Positions 7,338-14,721 of a DNA stretch of 64,000 nucleotides are shown here, piece after piece; position 1 is the stretch's first letter; every line of letters begins with the position of its first letter. The DNA is taken from contig CAADTP010000015.1 of the NCBI GenBank assembly GCA_900751995.1, positions 62,001 to 126,000 on the forward strand. The letters are read 5' to 3'. Both the position numbers and the translations under genes were made by a program. The notes beneath the pieces were generated by a model. The model saw only the letters and a list, made by a program, of their open reading frames with translations, made no database searches and was not told where the DNA came from. Origin of the DNA: Lachnospiraceae bacterium (lineage in GTDB: Bacteria; Bacillota; Clostridia; Lachnospirales; Lachnospiraceae).

Positions 7338-9473
7338 ATGTTATATGTGATCAAGAAAGACGGGACAAGAGAGGAGTTTAATCCGCAGAAGATCGTGGCT
7401 GCCGTGAACAAATCCGCAGAGCGTATTCTTTATACTTTTTCAGACGAGGAGAAGGATTTTATCTGCCGTTTTGCCCAGGAGCATGCGGATTCCCTTGGAA
7501 AGAATGAGATTGAGATCCAGGAGATGCACAATATCGTGGAGGGGGCTCTGGAGCGTGTGAATCCGGCAGTTGCCAAGAGCTACCGTGATTATCGGAATTA
7601 CAAGCTGGATTTTATCCATATGATGGATGATGTCTATACCAAGAGTCAGGCGATCCGTTATATCGGTGATAAAAGTAATGCCAATACAGACAGCGCCCTT
7701 GTTGCCACGAAACGAAGCCTGATCTTTAATGAGCTGAACAAGGAACTCTATCGGAAGTTTTTTATGAACCGTAATGAGCTTCAGGCATGTAAGGACGGCT
7801 ACATTTATATTCATGACCAGTCTGCACGTCTGGATACCATGAATTGCTGTCTGTTCGATGTGGCAGCTGTTTTAAGTGGCGGTTTTGAGATGGGTAATGT
7901 CTGGTATAACGAGCCGAAGACTCTGGATACAGCCTTTGATGTTATGGGGGATATCATTCTCAGTACAGCAGCACAGCAGTATGGTGGCTTTACAGTGCCG
8001 GAGGTTGATAAGATCCTGGCACCGTATGCAAAGAAGAGCTATGATAAATATATTTCCGAATTTATGAAATACTCGGACGAGAGCTGGAGTGGCCGTGAGG
8101 AGAGAGCTATTGAGTATGCTCTTGATAAGGTCCGCAGGGATTATGACCAGGGCTGGCAGGGAATTGAGTACAAGCTGAATACCGTCGGTTCTTCCAGAGG
8201 TGATTATCCGTTTGTTACGGTGACACTTGGTCTCGGAACCGAGCAGTTTGAGAAGATGTGTACGATTTCCCTTCTTGAGGTCCATCAGGGAGGACAGGGT
8301 AAGGCCGGACACAAGAAACCGGTACTTTTCCCGAAGATCGTATTCCTTTATGACAAAGAGATCCATGGTCCCGGAAAGTGCTGTGAGGATATTTTTGAGG
8401 CCGGTGTGGAGTGTTCCTCCAAAACCATGTATCCGGACTGGCTGTCTATGTCCGGCGCAGGCTATATTTCCAGTATGTACAGGAAATACAAGAAGGTCAT
8501 CAGCCCGATGGGATGCCGTGCTTTCTTAAGTCCGTGGTATGAGCGTGGCGGTATGGAGCCGGCGGATGAGAATGATACGCCTGTTTTTGTGGGACGTTTT
8601 AACATTGGTGCGGTAAGCCTTCATCTTCCGATGATCCTTGCAAAGGCCAGAGCGGAGAGCAGAGATTTCTATGAGGTTCTGGATTTCTATCTGGAAATGA
8701 TCCGTAACCTGCACATTCGCACTTACGAATATCTGGGACAGATGCGTGCATCCACCAACCCGCTTGCATACTGTGAAGGCGGTTTCTACGGCGGACATTT
8801 GAAACCGAATGAAAAGATTGGCAAGATCCTGAAGCCTATGACAGCTTCCTTCGGTATCACAGCGTTAAATGAGCTTCAGGAGCTTTACAATGGCAAATCC
8901 ATTGCCGAGGATGGGGCGTTTGCTCTGGAGGTTCTGAAATATATCAATGACAAGGTAAATCAGTACAAGAAGGAAGATGGTTATCTTTATGCGATCTACG
9001 GAACACCGGCAGAGAGTCTTTGTGGCCTGCAGGTAGAGCAGTTCCGTAAGATGTATGGAATCATTGAGGGCGTTTCTGACAGACCATATGTGAGCAACAG
9101 CTTCCACTGCCATGTAACAGAGGATGTAACTCCGATCGAGAAACAGGATCTGGAGGGACGTTTCTGGGAGCTCTGCAATGGCGGTAAGATTCAGTATGTA
9201 CGTTATCCGATCGGCTACAATAAGGAAGCTATCCGTACACTGATCCGCAGAGCCATGGATCTGGGATATTATGAAGGAGTGAACCTTTCTCTTGCATACT
9301 GTGACGATTGTGGTCATGAGGAACTGGAGATGGATGTATGCCCTGTCTGCGGTTCCAGAAATCTGACCAAGATCGACCGTATGAACGGATATCTTTCCTA
9401 CAGCCGTGTCCATGGAGATACCCGCCTGAATGAGGCGAAGATGGCTGAGATCGCTGAGCGAAAATCTATGTAA
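7338..9473 (+). CDS. nrdD: Anaerobic ribonucleoside-triphosphate reductase, class III
   Basis: NrdD reduces ribonucleoside triphosphates to deoxy forms in strict anaerobes, using a glycyl radical. The 711 residues hold an N-terminal ATP-cone (about 1-90, starting YVIKKDGTREEFNPQKI), the large barrel, and the C-terminal zinc site CDDCG...CPVCG (about 655-673). The radical-bearing glycine lies in RMNGYLS, about residue 684. Active-site cysteines are spread through the barrel. The start is ATG 7338 behind GGGAGGG. The activase gene nrdG, usually next to nrdD, is not here: transcription meets a double hairpin and a convergent gene, so nrdG must be elsewhere. Possible NrdR sites upstream suggest repression by that factor. 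Confidence 0.97.
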   Translation: MLYVIKKDGTREEFNPQKIVAAVNKSAERILYTFSDEEKDFICRFAQEHADSLGKNEIEIQEMHNIVEGALERVNPAVAKSYRDYRNYKLDFIHMMDDVYTKSQAIRYIGDKSNANTDSALVATKRSLIFNELNKELYRKFFMNRNELQACKDGYIYIHDQSARLDTMNCCLFDVAAVLSGGFEMGNVWYNEPKTLDTAFDVMGDIILSTAAQQYGGFTVPEVDKILAPYAKKSYDKYISEFMKYSDESWSGREERAIEYALDKVRRDYDQGWQGIEYKLNTVGSSRGDYPFVTVTLGLGTEQFEKMCTISLLEVHQGGQGKAGHKKPVLFPKIVFLYDKEIHGPGKCCEDIFEAGVECSSKTMYPDWLSMSGAGYISSMYRKYKKVISPMGCRAFLSPWYERGGMEPADENDTPVFVGRFNIGAVSLHLPMILAKARAESRDFYEVLDFYLEMIRNLHIRTYEYLGQMRASTNPLAYCEGGFYGGHLKPNEKIGKILKPMTASFGITALNELQELYNGKSIAEDGAFALEVLKYINDKVNQYKKEDGYLYAIYGTPAESLCGLQVEQFRKMYGIIEGVSDRPYVSNSFHCHVTEDVTPIEKQDLEGRFWELCNGGKIQYVRYPIGYNKEAIRTLIRRAMDLGYYEGVNLSLAYCDDCGHEELEMDVCPVCGSRNLTKIDRMNGYLSYSRVHGDTRLNEAKMAEIAERKSM

Positions 9474-9478
9474 ATATT

Positions 9479-9516
9479 GGCTGTCCGATCAACTGTGGAA
9501 CAGTGATCGGACAGCC
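9479..9516 (+). terminator. First hairpin after nrdD
   Basis: GGCTGTCCGATCA (9479-9491) pairs with TGATCGGACAGCC (9504-9516). No U-run follows directly. It precedes the stronger terminator at 9526-9580 and may protect the 3' end. Confidence 0.55.
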
Positions 9517-9525
9517 AGACAGTAT

Positions 9526-9580
9526 AAAAATATCCCGCAGAGCTGCCGGTAAGACCAGCAGCTGTCTGCGGGATATTTTT
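9526..9580. terminator. Bidirectional terminator between nrdD and arcC
   Basis: AAAAATATCCCGCAG on the left pairs with CTGCGGGATATTTTT on the right (ending 9580), with an inner AGCTGC/GCAGCT extension. A/T runs on both flanks let it end nrdD (plus) and arcC (minus). Confidence 0.85.
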
Positions 9581-9631
9581 ATGTAAAGTGAAGTTTTATA
9601 GTTCACTTTGTATTCTGAGTCCGTAAAATGA

Positions 9632-10564
9632 TCATTTAATGATAGTTCCGGTCTTCTCACGGTAGCCGTCTTTTGCATGGGCCATGTCTGTGATGATGGT
9701 ACGGCGTCCGGTTCCCTTCTCCACGAAGGAAACACCTGCTTCGATCTTAGGAAGCATGGAGCCTGCCGCAAACTGTTTGCCGGCAATATATTTCTTGGCA
9801 TCTTCTGTGGAAATAGTATCCAGATAAGATTCGTGATCCGTATTATGGTCAAGGCTTACTTTCTCGACGCTTGTAAGGATCATCAGAGTGTCGGCGTTCA
9901 GTTCTTCTGCAAGAAGTCCTGCTGCCAGATCTTTCTCGATGATGGCGCTGGCACCATTCAGCTGAGTTCCCTGCTCAAGAACCGGGATTCCGCCGCCGCC
10001 TGCGGCAATGACGATCTGCTCTGCTGCAGAGAGGACCTTTACGGTTTCAATCTCTACGATCTTCTGTGGCTTCGGTGCTGCAAGGATACGTCTGTACTGG
10101 CCCTCGCCCACCTTTGTGACAAAGTTTCCTTTTTCTTCTTCAGCCTCGGCCTCTTCTGCGTTAAGAACACGTCCAATGATCTTTTCCGGCTCTGCAAATG
10201 CTTCATCGTATGGATCGATGACAACCTGTGTCAGAACTGTGCTGACCGGTTTGTAGATTCCTCTGGAGATAAGCTCAGCACGGATGGCGTTCTGAAGGTC
10301 ATAGCCGATATAACCCTGGCTCATGGCGGAACATACGGACATTGGTGCAAATGTATAATCAGGATGTGCCTTACCGAATTCATTCATTGCGGTGTGGATC
10401 ATCCCTACCTGCGGACCGTTGCTGTGGGAGATCACTACGCGGGTTCCCTCCTCTACCAGATCTGCGATTACCTTCGCTGCGAGTTTTGTAGCTGTTTTTT
10501 GCTCTGGAAGTGTGGTGCCAAGTGCCCGGTGGCCTAATGCAACTACTACGGTTTTTTCGCTCAT
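9632..10564 (-). CDS. arcC: Carbamate kinase
   Basis: Carbamate kinase interconverts carbamoyl phosphate plus ADP with carbamate plus ATP, giving ATP in arginine, agmatine or purine-derivative breakdown. The 310-residue length is typical. Family blocks are clear: SHSNGPQVG near residue 48, VLTQVVIDPYDEAF, AAGGGGIPV near 195, IEKDLAA, LMILTSVEKV, and FAAGSMLPKIEA near 262. The N-terminal loop reads VVALGHRALG where many family members have VVALGGNAL. The ATG at 10564 behind GAGG is preferred; an in-frame extension to 10687 runs into the promoter. No arcA, arcB or transporter genes are adjacent, so the pathway feeding it is unknown. Confidence 0.93.
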   Translation of the reverse strand: MSEKTVVVALGHRALGTTLPEQKTATKLAAKVIADLVEEGTRVVISHSNGPQVGMIHTAMNEFGKAHPDYTFAPMSVCSAMSQGYIGYDLQNAIRAELISRGIYKPVSTVLTQVVIDPYDEAFAEPEKIIGRVLNAEEAEAEEEKGNFVTKVGEGQYRRILAAPKPQKIVEIETVKVLSAAEQIVIAAGGGGIPVLEQGTQLNGASAIIEKDLAAGLLAEELNADTLMILTSVEKVSLDHNTDHESYLDTISTEDAKKYIAGKQFAAGSMLPKIEAGVSFVEKGTGRRTIITDMAHAKDGYREKTGTIIK

Positions 10565-10604
10565 AGGAAATACCTCGTTTCTCTTAAAAATTGGAATGAA
10601 ATCA

Positions 10605-10622
10605 GTTACTGTATTCAGTAAC
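10605..10622. promoter_or_regulatory. Inverted repeat in the arcC leader
   Basis: GTTACTG-tatt-CAGTAAC is a perfect 7-bp inverted repeat about 45 bases upstream of the arcC start. A second small one, CATCG-aaaa-CGATG, lies just beyond. Either could be an operator or an mRNA hairpin; the binding protein is unknown. Confidence 0.4.
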
Positions 10623-10658
10623 GAGTACATCGAAAACGATGCACGAGTATTATATTTT

Positions 10659-10687
10659 ATTATAAAAGACCTATGTGGGAAATGCAA
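10659..10687 (-). promoter_or_regulatory. arcC promoter
   Basis: On the minus strand, TTGCAT (complement of 10682-10687), 17 bases, then TATAAT (complement of 10659-10664). The leader to the chosen ATG is about 90 bases and carries two inverted repeats. Confidence 0.6.
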
Positions 10688-11128
10688 TAGAAAATCGAGT
10701 GTTTTCCGAGACAGGAAAAACCGCCTGATCCAGTCAGACGGTTTGATTCCTACTATTTTTTGAGGGGGGAGATAGAGAGTGGTTTTTCATCTATCCAACA
10801 CCTATTATATAGAGAAAATATGTTTAAAATATGTCGTTAATCTAAAAGAAATGGAAAATTTATAAAGAAAGTTTAAACAAACTTTATAATTTTTATATCC
10901 GGTTGCGCATGGTCTGAAAATGTGATACATTGAAAAAGTCTTGATCCTGCATTCTGCGGGATCTGTTCACGCATCGTTTCGATGCAGAAATCCATTTTAT
11001 TTTATCGAAAAAAATATTGATCATGCACCATTTGCCGGGGAGGGATGCCTTTGTCTGTGGAAAAGTAAGCTTCTGTAAAAAAACATGTGTATAAGAAATG
11101 CCAGATCAGGCAGAAATGAGGAAGAGCC
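10688..11128 (+). promoter_or_regulatory. Long intergenic region and structured leader of the surface-protein gene
   Basis: This 441-base stretch has no convincing ORF. It holds an imperfect hairpin with a mismatch (AAACCGCCTGA/TCAGACGGTTT, 10719-10745), an AT-rich inverted repeat (AAAGTTT/AAACTTT, 10868-10885), and a likely promoter TTGCGC-17-TACATT (10903-10931) with an extended TGA. Downstream, in the leader of roughly 190 bases, are GATCCTGCA/TGCGGGATC and GCATCG-TTT-CGATGC (about 10942-10986). I recognise no riboswitch class in it. Confidence 0.45.
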
Positions 11129-13063
11129 ATGAAAAACAGAATATGGAAACAGATGAAGAAAGCCGGAATTGTGACAGTGCTGGCAGGAGCCATGCTGAGA
11201 GGAACAATAGAACCGAAGCTGACTCTAGGAGCAGATTTTTTGCCGGGACAGGCACCGTTTATCGATCAGAGTGTGTTCTGGAAAGACATAGAATCCGGAC
11301 AGGCGGAGCTTGGAATCCGGATTCGCGGCCTGAATGAATGGCTGTCCGGGAGAAGGTTTTCGGAGGATAAGGAGAAAAATGAGAAGTGGGACGATGAACT
11401 TCAGAAGATTGAAGATCCATTGGTGGAGCAGGAAGAAGAGATAGAACCGGAGCTGCCAGAGAATGACTTGCAGCAGGAAGAAGAGCCGGAGCAGGAGCTG
11501 CCGGAGGATGACTTGCAGCAGGAAGAGAAGGCAGAACAGGAATTGCCGATGGATAAGGTTGTGGAAGGAATCGGAATAGAAATGGAGGAAGGATATGAGC
11601 ACGTGGAGCAGCTGGCATCCGGGGAAACAGTACAGCCGGAGGATGAAGAGCAGGAGAAAACGGGTCCGCTCACACCGGAAGGAACGTCGACCGGAGGGGA
11701 AAATGTAGGGAATGAAGAAGGTGAGTCTGAGGAGACGCAAAAGCTGACGCTGGTCACGTATATTTCGGAGTATTTTGTTCCGGAAACGGATTCTGTCCCG
11801 AAAAATATGGCTGCACAGCAGATTTCTGTAAGGAGCCAGAGCGGTGAAGTTACAGAGATCACAAAGCTGGAAAGCGTGCTGAACGTGGAGCAGAACGGGC
11901 AGGATGAGATCTTTTTCCGTATCCCGCTGATCCTGCGGCAGGAATACCGTTTTCCGGCAGAGAAAAGCAGTTATCCTGTGACTCAGGAGGAACCGCTTCA
12001 GAAGGACTGTACCGGTGCGGGAACCTTTCTCATGACAGAAGAAAACGGGGAAAAGCTGGTGATCGCAGAGGGGATCTCGCCTATGTTGGACGTGGAGGCT
12101 GCTGAGGCTGATATGGAATTGTCGGTAATTGCACAGAATAAAAAAATGAAAGCAGGGCAGACCATCCGTTATCAGGTAGAGATAGCCAATACCGGAAAGC
12201 TGGATCTTGCAGATATCCGTCTGACCAGCAGCCTTTCATGCCCTAAGATCCGGCAGCTGTGGGAAGATGCAGAAGGCCTTCTAACAGAAGGGGCTGTGGC
12301 GGAATTTGCAGAATTAAAAGCCGGAGAGAGCAGGAGCTTTTATGTACAGGCGCCGCTTCTGGATGAACAGGAAAAAGATCTGGAGCACCAGGTGGAAGCA
12401 GAGGCCAGGGTGAAGGACAGAGCGGATGAAGTGATCCGGAAGAACGCCTCCACTATAAATGGTCTGGAGGCACTGAAGGCGGATCTTTCTGTAAAGAAAA
12501 CTGCAGACAAAGAAACCGCTGCACCGGGTGAGACTGTGACCTATCAGATATGTATCGTGAATACCGGTGAAAAAACGCTTCATTCGGTTGTGGGAACGGA
12601 GCGCTTTCAGGCAGCAGGGATCCATGCACAGTTTCTGGAGCAGGAAGGTGTAACGCTCAACAGCAGCCGTACAAAGGCAATGATCCAACAGATCCCGCCG
12701 GGAGAGGCAGTTTCTCTTCAGGCTGTGGTGAAGATCCCGAGAAAAACAGCGGATCAGAAGCTTTTTAACCAGGTGACGGTCACAAGCCAGGAAACCGGAG
12801 AGCGATTGATGGAGGCCTCCGCTTCTGTCATGGTAAAAGGAGAGGTGGCTATTACGCCGGAAGAAGGGCTGCCTTTGCAGGGAGATGACCAGGGTCCGGC
12901 TTCCGGTCAGATACAGATGGCAAGAACTGCGTCCACACATCCGAAGACCGGAGATGATACCAGGAGGGATTTGTGGACGCTTCTGGCAGTGACAGCTTTG
13001 GTGACTGTGCTGGGCGGCATCTGGCTCCGGAAAAAATATGCGGATATTTATGGAAAAAGCTGA
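11129..13063 (+). CDS. Probable cell-wall-anchored surface protein with DUF11-like domains
   Basis: A 644-residue exported protein. The N-terminus is basic and then hydrophobic (about 1-35). Residues about 75-200 are very acidic and low-complexity, with a 15-residue ELPE(N/D)DLQQEE repeat. Two Ig-like DUF11-type domains follow, near residues 325-430 (MELSVIAQNKKMKAGQTIRY) and 450-565 (DLSVKKTADKETAAPGETVT). The end has a sortase-type signal: HPKTGDD near residue 610, a hydrophobic helix, then RKK. The motif is HPKTG instead of LPXTG. ATG 11129 has AGGA 5' of it. The next gene, murE, has its own promoter, so this gene is probably monocistronic. The biological role is unknown; adhesion or wall structure is an inference. 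Confidence 0.75.
   Translation: MKNRIWKQMKKAGIVTVLAGAMLRGTIEPKLTLGADFLPGQAPFIDQSVFWKDIESGQAELGIRIRGLNEWLSGRRFSEDKEKNEKWDDELQKIEDPLVEQEEEIEPELPENDLQQEEEPEQELPEDDLQQEEKAEQELPMDKVVEGIGIEMEEGYEHVEQLASGETVQPEDEEQEKTGPLTPEGTSTGGENVGNEEGESEETQKLTLVTYISEYFVPETDSVPKNMAAQQISVRSQSGEVTEITKLESVLNVEQNGQDEIFFRIPLILRQEYRFPAEKSSYPVTQEEPLQKDCTGAGTFLMTEENGEKLVIAEGISPMLDVEAAEADMELSVIAQNKKMKAGQTIRYQVEIANTGKLDLADIRLTSSLSCPKIRQLWEDAEGLLTEGAVAEFAELKAGESRSFYVQAPLLDEQEKDLEHQVEAEARVKDRADEVIRKNASTINGLEALKADLSVKKTADKETAAPGETVTYQICIVNTGEKTLHSVVGTERFQAAGIHAQFLEQEGVTLNSSRTKAMIQQIPPGEAVSLQAVVKIPRKTADQKLFNQVTVTSQETGERLMEASASVMVKGEVAITPEEGLPLQGDDQGPASGQIQMARTASTHPKTGDDTRRDLWTLLAVTALVTVLGGIWLRKKYADIYGKS
11450..11551 (+). repeat. 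45-bp acidic repeat in the surface-protein gene
   Basis: Two full 45-base units (11450-11494 and 11495-11539) and a third partial one encode ELPE(N/D)DLQQEE(E/K)xEQ, giving a charged, probably extended stalk or spacer. Confidence 0.8.
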
Positions 13064-13131
13064 TGTTACTGAGAACGGAGTGAACAGTAACAAGCTGATA
13101 TTTTACAAGGCGGCCGTACCTCAAAGAAACG

Positions 13132-13160
13132 TTGAAAACAGGGGGGAGGTGTGCTATTCT
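13132..13160 (+). promoter_or_regulatory. Promoter ahead of the murE-to-thiN cluster
   Basis: TTGAAA (13132-13137), 17 bases, TATTCT (13155-13160), about 90 bases before the murE start. It fits a primary sigma factor promoter. Confidence 0.5.
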
Positions 13161-13250
13161 ATATGGTATGTACAGAAAATAAGAACAGTATATTTCCCGC
13201 CTCCGGTGTGCTGCCCGTCAGACCGGAAAAAGGGAAGATGGAGGAGAAAA

Positions 13251-14717
13251 ATGAATCTTTTATCCTTATTGGAACATCTTGAATACAAATGCCTTCAGGG
13301 AAGTACAGAGCAGGAGGTTTCTTCTGTTGTATATGATTCCCGCAAAGTAGAAGAAGGGAGCCTTTTTATCTGCATCAGAGGTGCGGTCGTGGATGGACAT
13401 AAATTTATACCTGATGTTGTGGCAAAGGGTGCGAAGACACTCATCGTGGAAGAAGCGGTGGAGGCACCGGAGGATGTGACAGTGATCCAGGTAGAGGATA
13501 CCCGTTACGCCATGGCCTTTATTTCAGCAGCATGGTTCGGACATCCGGCAGAAAAGCTCAAAACCATCGGTATCACCGGAACCAAAGGAAAAACAACTAC
13601 AACCTATATGGTGAAATCGATCCTTGAGAATGCCGGATATAAGGTTGGTCTGATCGGAACCATCGAGGCTGTTATCGGGGAGAAGCATATCCCGGCAGCC
13701 AACACGACACCGGAATCCTATATGGTACAGAAATATTTTCATGATATGGTAGAAGCAGGCTGCGATGCGGTCGTTATGGAGGTTTCCTCACAGGGACTGA
13801 TGCTTCACAGAACCCAGGGATTTGTGTTTGATTTTGGAATTTTCACAAATATTGAACCAGATCATATCGGACCGAATGAGCACAAGGACTTTGATGATTA
13901 TCTGCACTGCAAATCCATGCTTCTCAGACAGTGTAAGGTTGGTATCGTAAATCGTGACGATGAACACTTTGACCGCATTATCGAAGGCCACACCTGTAAA
14001 CTTGAAACCTATGGATTTTCCGAAAAAGCAGATCTCCGTGCAGAGGGCGCCAGACTCGTTGGAAGAAAGGGCTATCTGGGAATTTCCTATCATGTTAAGG
14101 GACTTATGGATTTTCCTGTGGAGATCGATATTCCAGGTAAGTTCAGCATTTACAATTCTCTGACTGCCATTGCCATTTGCCGCCATTTTAAGGTATCCGA
14201 GGAGAATATCATCAAAGCTCTGAAGGTGGCCAGGGTCAAAGGCCGTATTGAGATGATCAAGGTATCTGACGAATTCACACTGATGATCGATTACGCACAT
14301 AATGCCATGGCGCTGGAGAGCCTTCTCGGAACACTGAAGGAATATGATCCGCACAGACTGGTATGCCTGTTTGGCTGTGGCGGAAACCGTTCCAAGCTGC
14401 GCCGTTATGAGATGGGTGAGGTTTCAGGAAAGATGGCAGATCTGACCATCATTACTTCAGATAATCCGCGAGATGAGGATCCACAGGCCATCATCGATGA
14501 TATCAAGATCGGAATGGCAAAAACAGATGGAAAATATGTAGAGATCCCGGATCGTAAAGAGGCGATCGCCTACGCGATCCATCACGGTGAGCCGGGAGAT
14601 ATCATCGTCCTTGCCGGAAAGGGCCATGAGGATTATCAGGAGATCAAGGGTAAGAAATATCCCATGGATGAGCGTGTACTGATCCGGGAGATCCTGGAAG
14701 AAGATCAGAAAGCGTAA
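13251..14717 (+). CDS. murE: UDP-MurNAc-L-Ala-D-Glu:meso-diaminopimelate ligase
   Basis: MurE adds the third peptide residue to the peptidoglycan precursor in the cytoplasm. The 488-residue protein has the N-terminal UDP-substrate domain (SVVYDSRKVEEGSLF), the ATP loop GITGTKGKTTTTY near residue 107, and the C-terminal ligase domain. The DNPRDEDP motif near 407 is the established marker for meso-diaminopimelate rather than lysine. ATG 13251 is preferred over an upstream in-frame ATG because GGAGGAG lies 5-11 bases before it and family members start here. It is separate from the dcw cluster 20 kb away and heads a long colinear run, with priA starting 4 bases after its stop. Confidence 0.96.
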   Translation: MNLLSLLEHLEYKCLQGSTEQEVSSVVYDSRKVEEGSLFICIRGAVVDGHKFIPDVVAKGAKTLIVEEAVEAPEDVTVIQVEDTRYAMAFISAAWFGHPAEKLKTIGITGTKGKTTTTYMVKSILENAGYKVGLIGTIEAVIGEKHIPAANTTPESYMVQKYFHDMVEAGCDAVVMEVSSQGLMLHRTQGFVFDFGIFTNIEPDHIGPNEHKDFDDYLHCKSMLLRQCKVGIVNRDDEHFDRIIEGHTCKLETYGFSEKADLRAEGARLVGRKGYLGISYHVKGLMDFPVEIDIPGKFSIYNSLTAIAICRHFKVSEENIIKALKVARVKGRIEMIKVSDEFTLMIDYAHNAMALESLLGTLKEYDPHRLVCLFGCGGNRSKLRRYEMGEVSGKMADLTIITSDNPRDEDPQAIIDDIKIGMAKTDGKYVEIPDRKEAIAYAIHHGEPGDIIVLAGKGHEDYQEIKGKKYPMDERVLIREILEEDQKA

Positions 14718-14721
14718 ATGG

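Noticed and set aside
13038..13250. N-terminal extension of murE to 13038
   Set aside because: It overlaps the surface-protein gene and the promoter, and the residues do not match MurE proteins.
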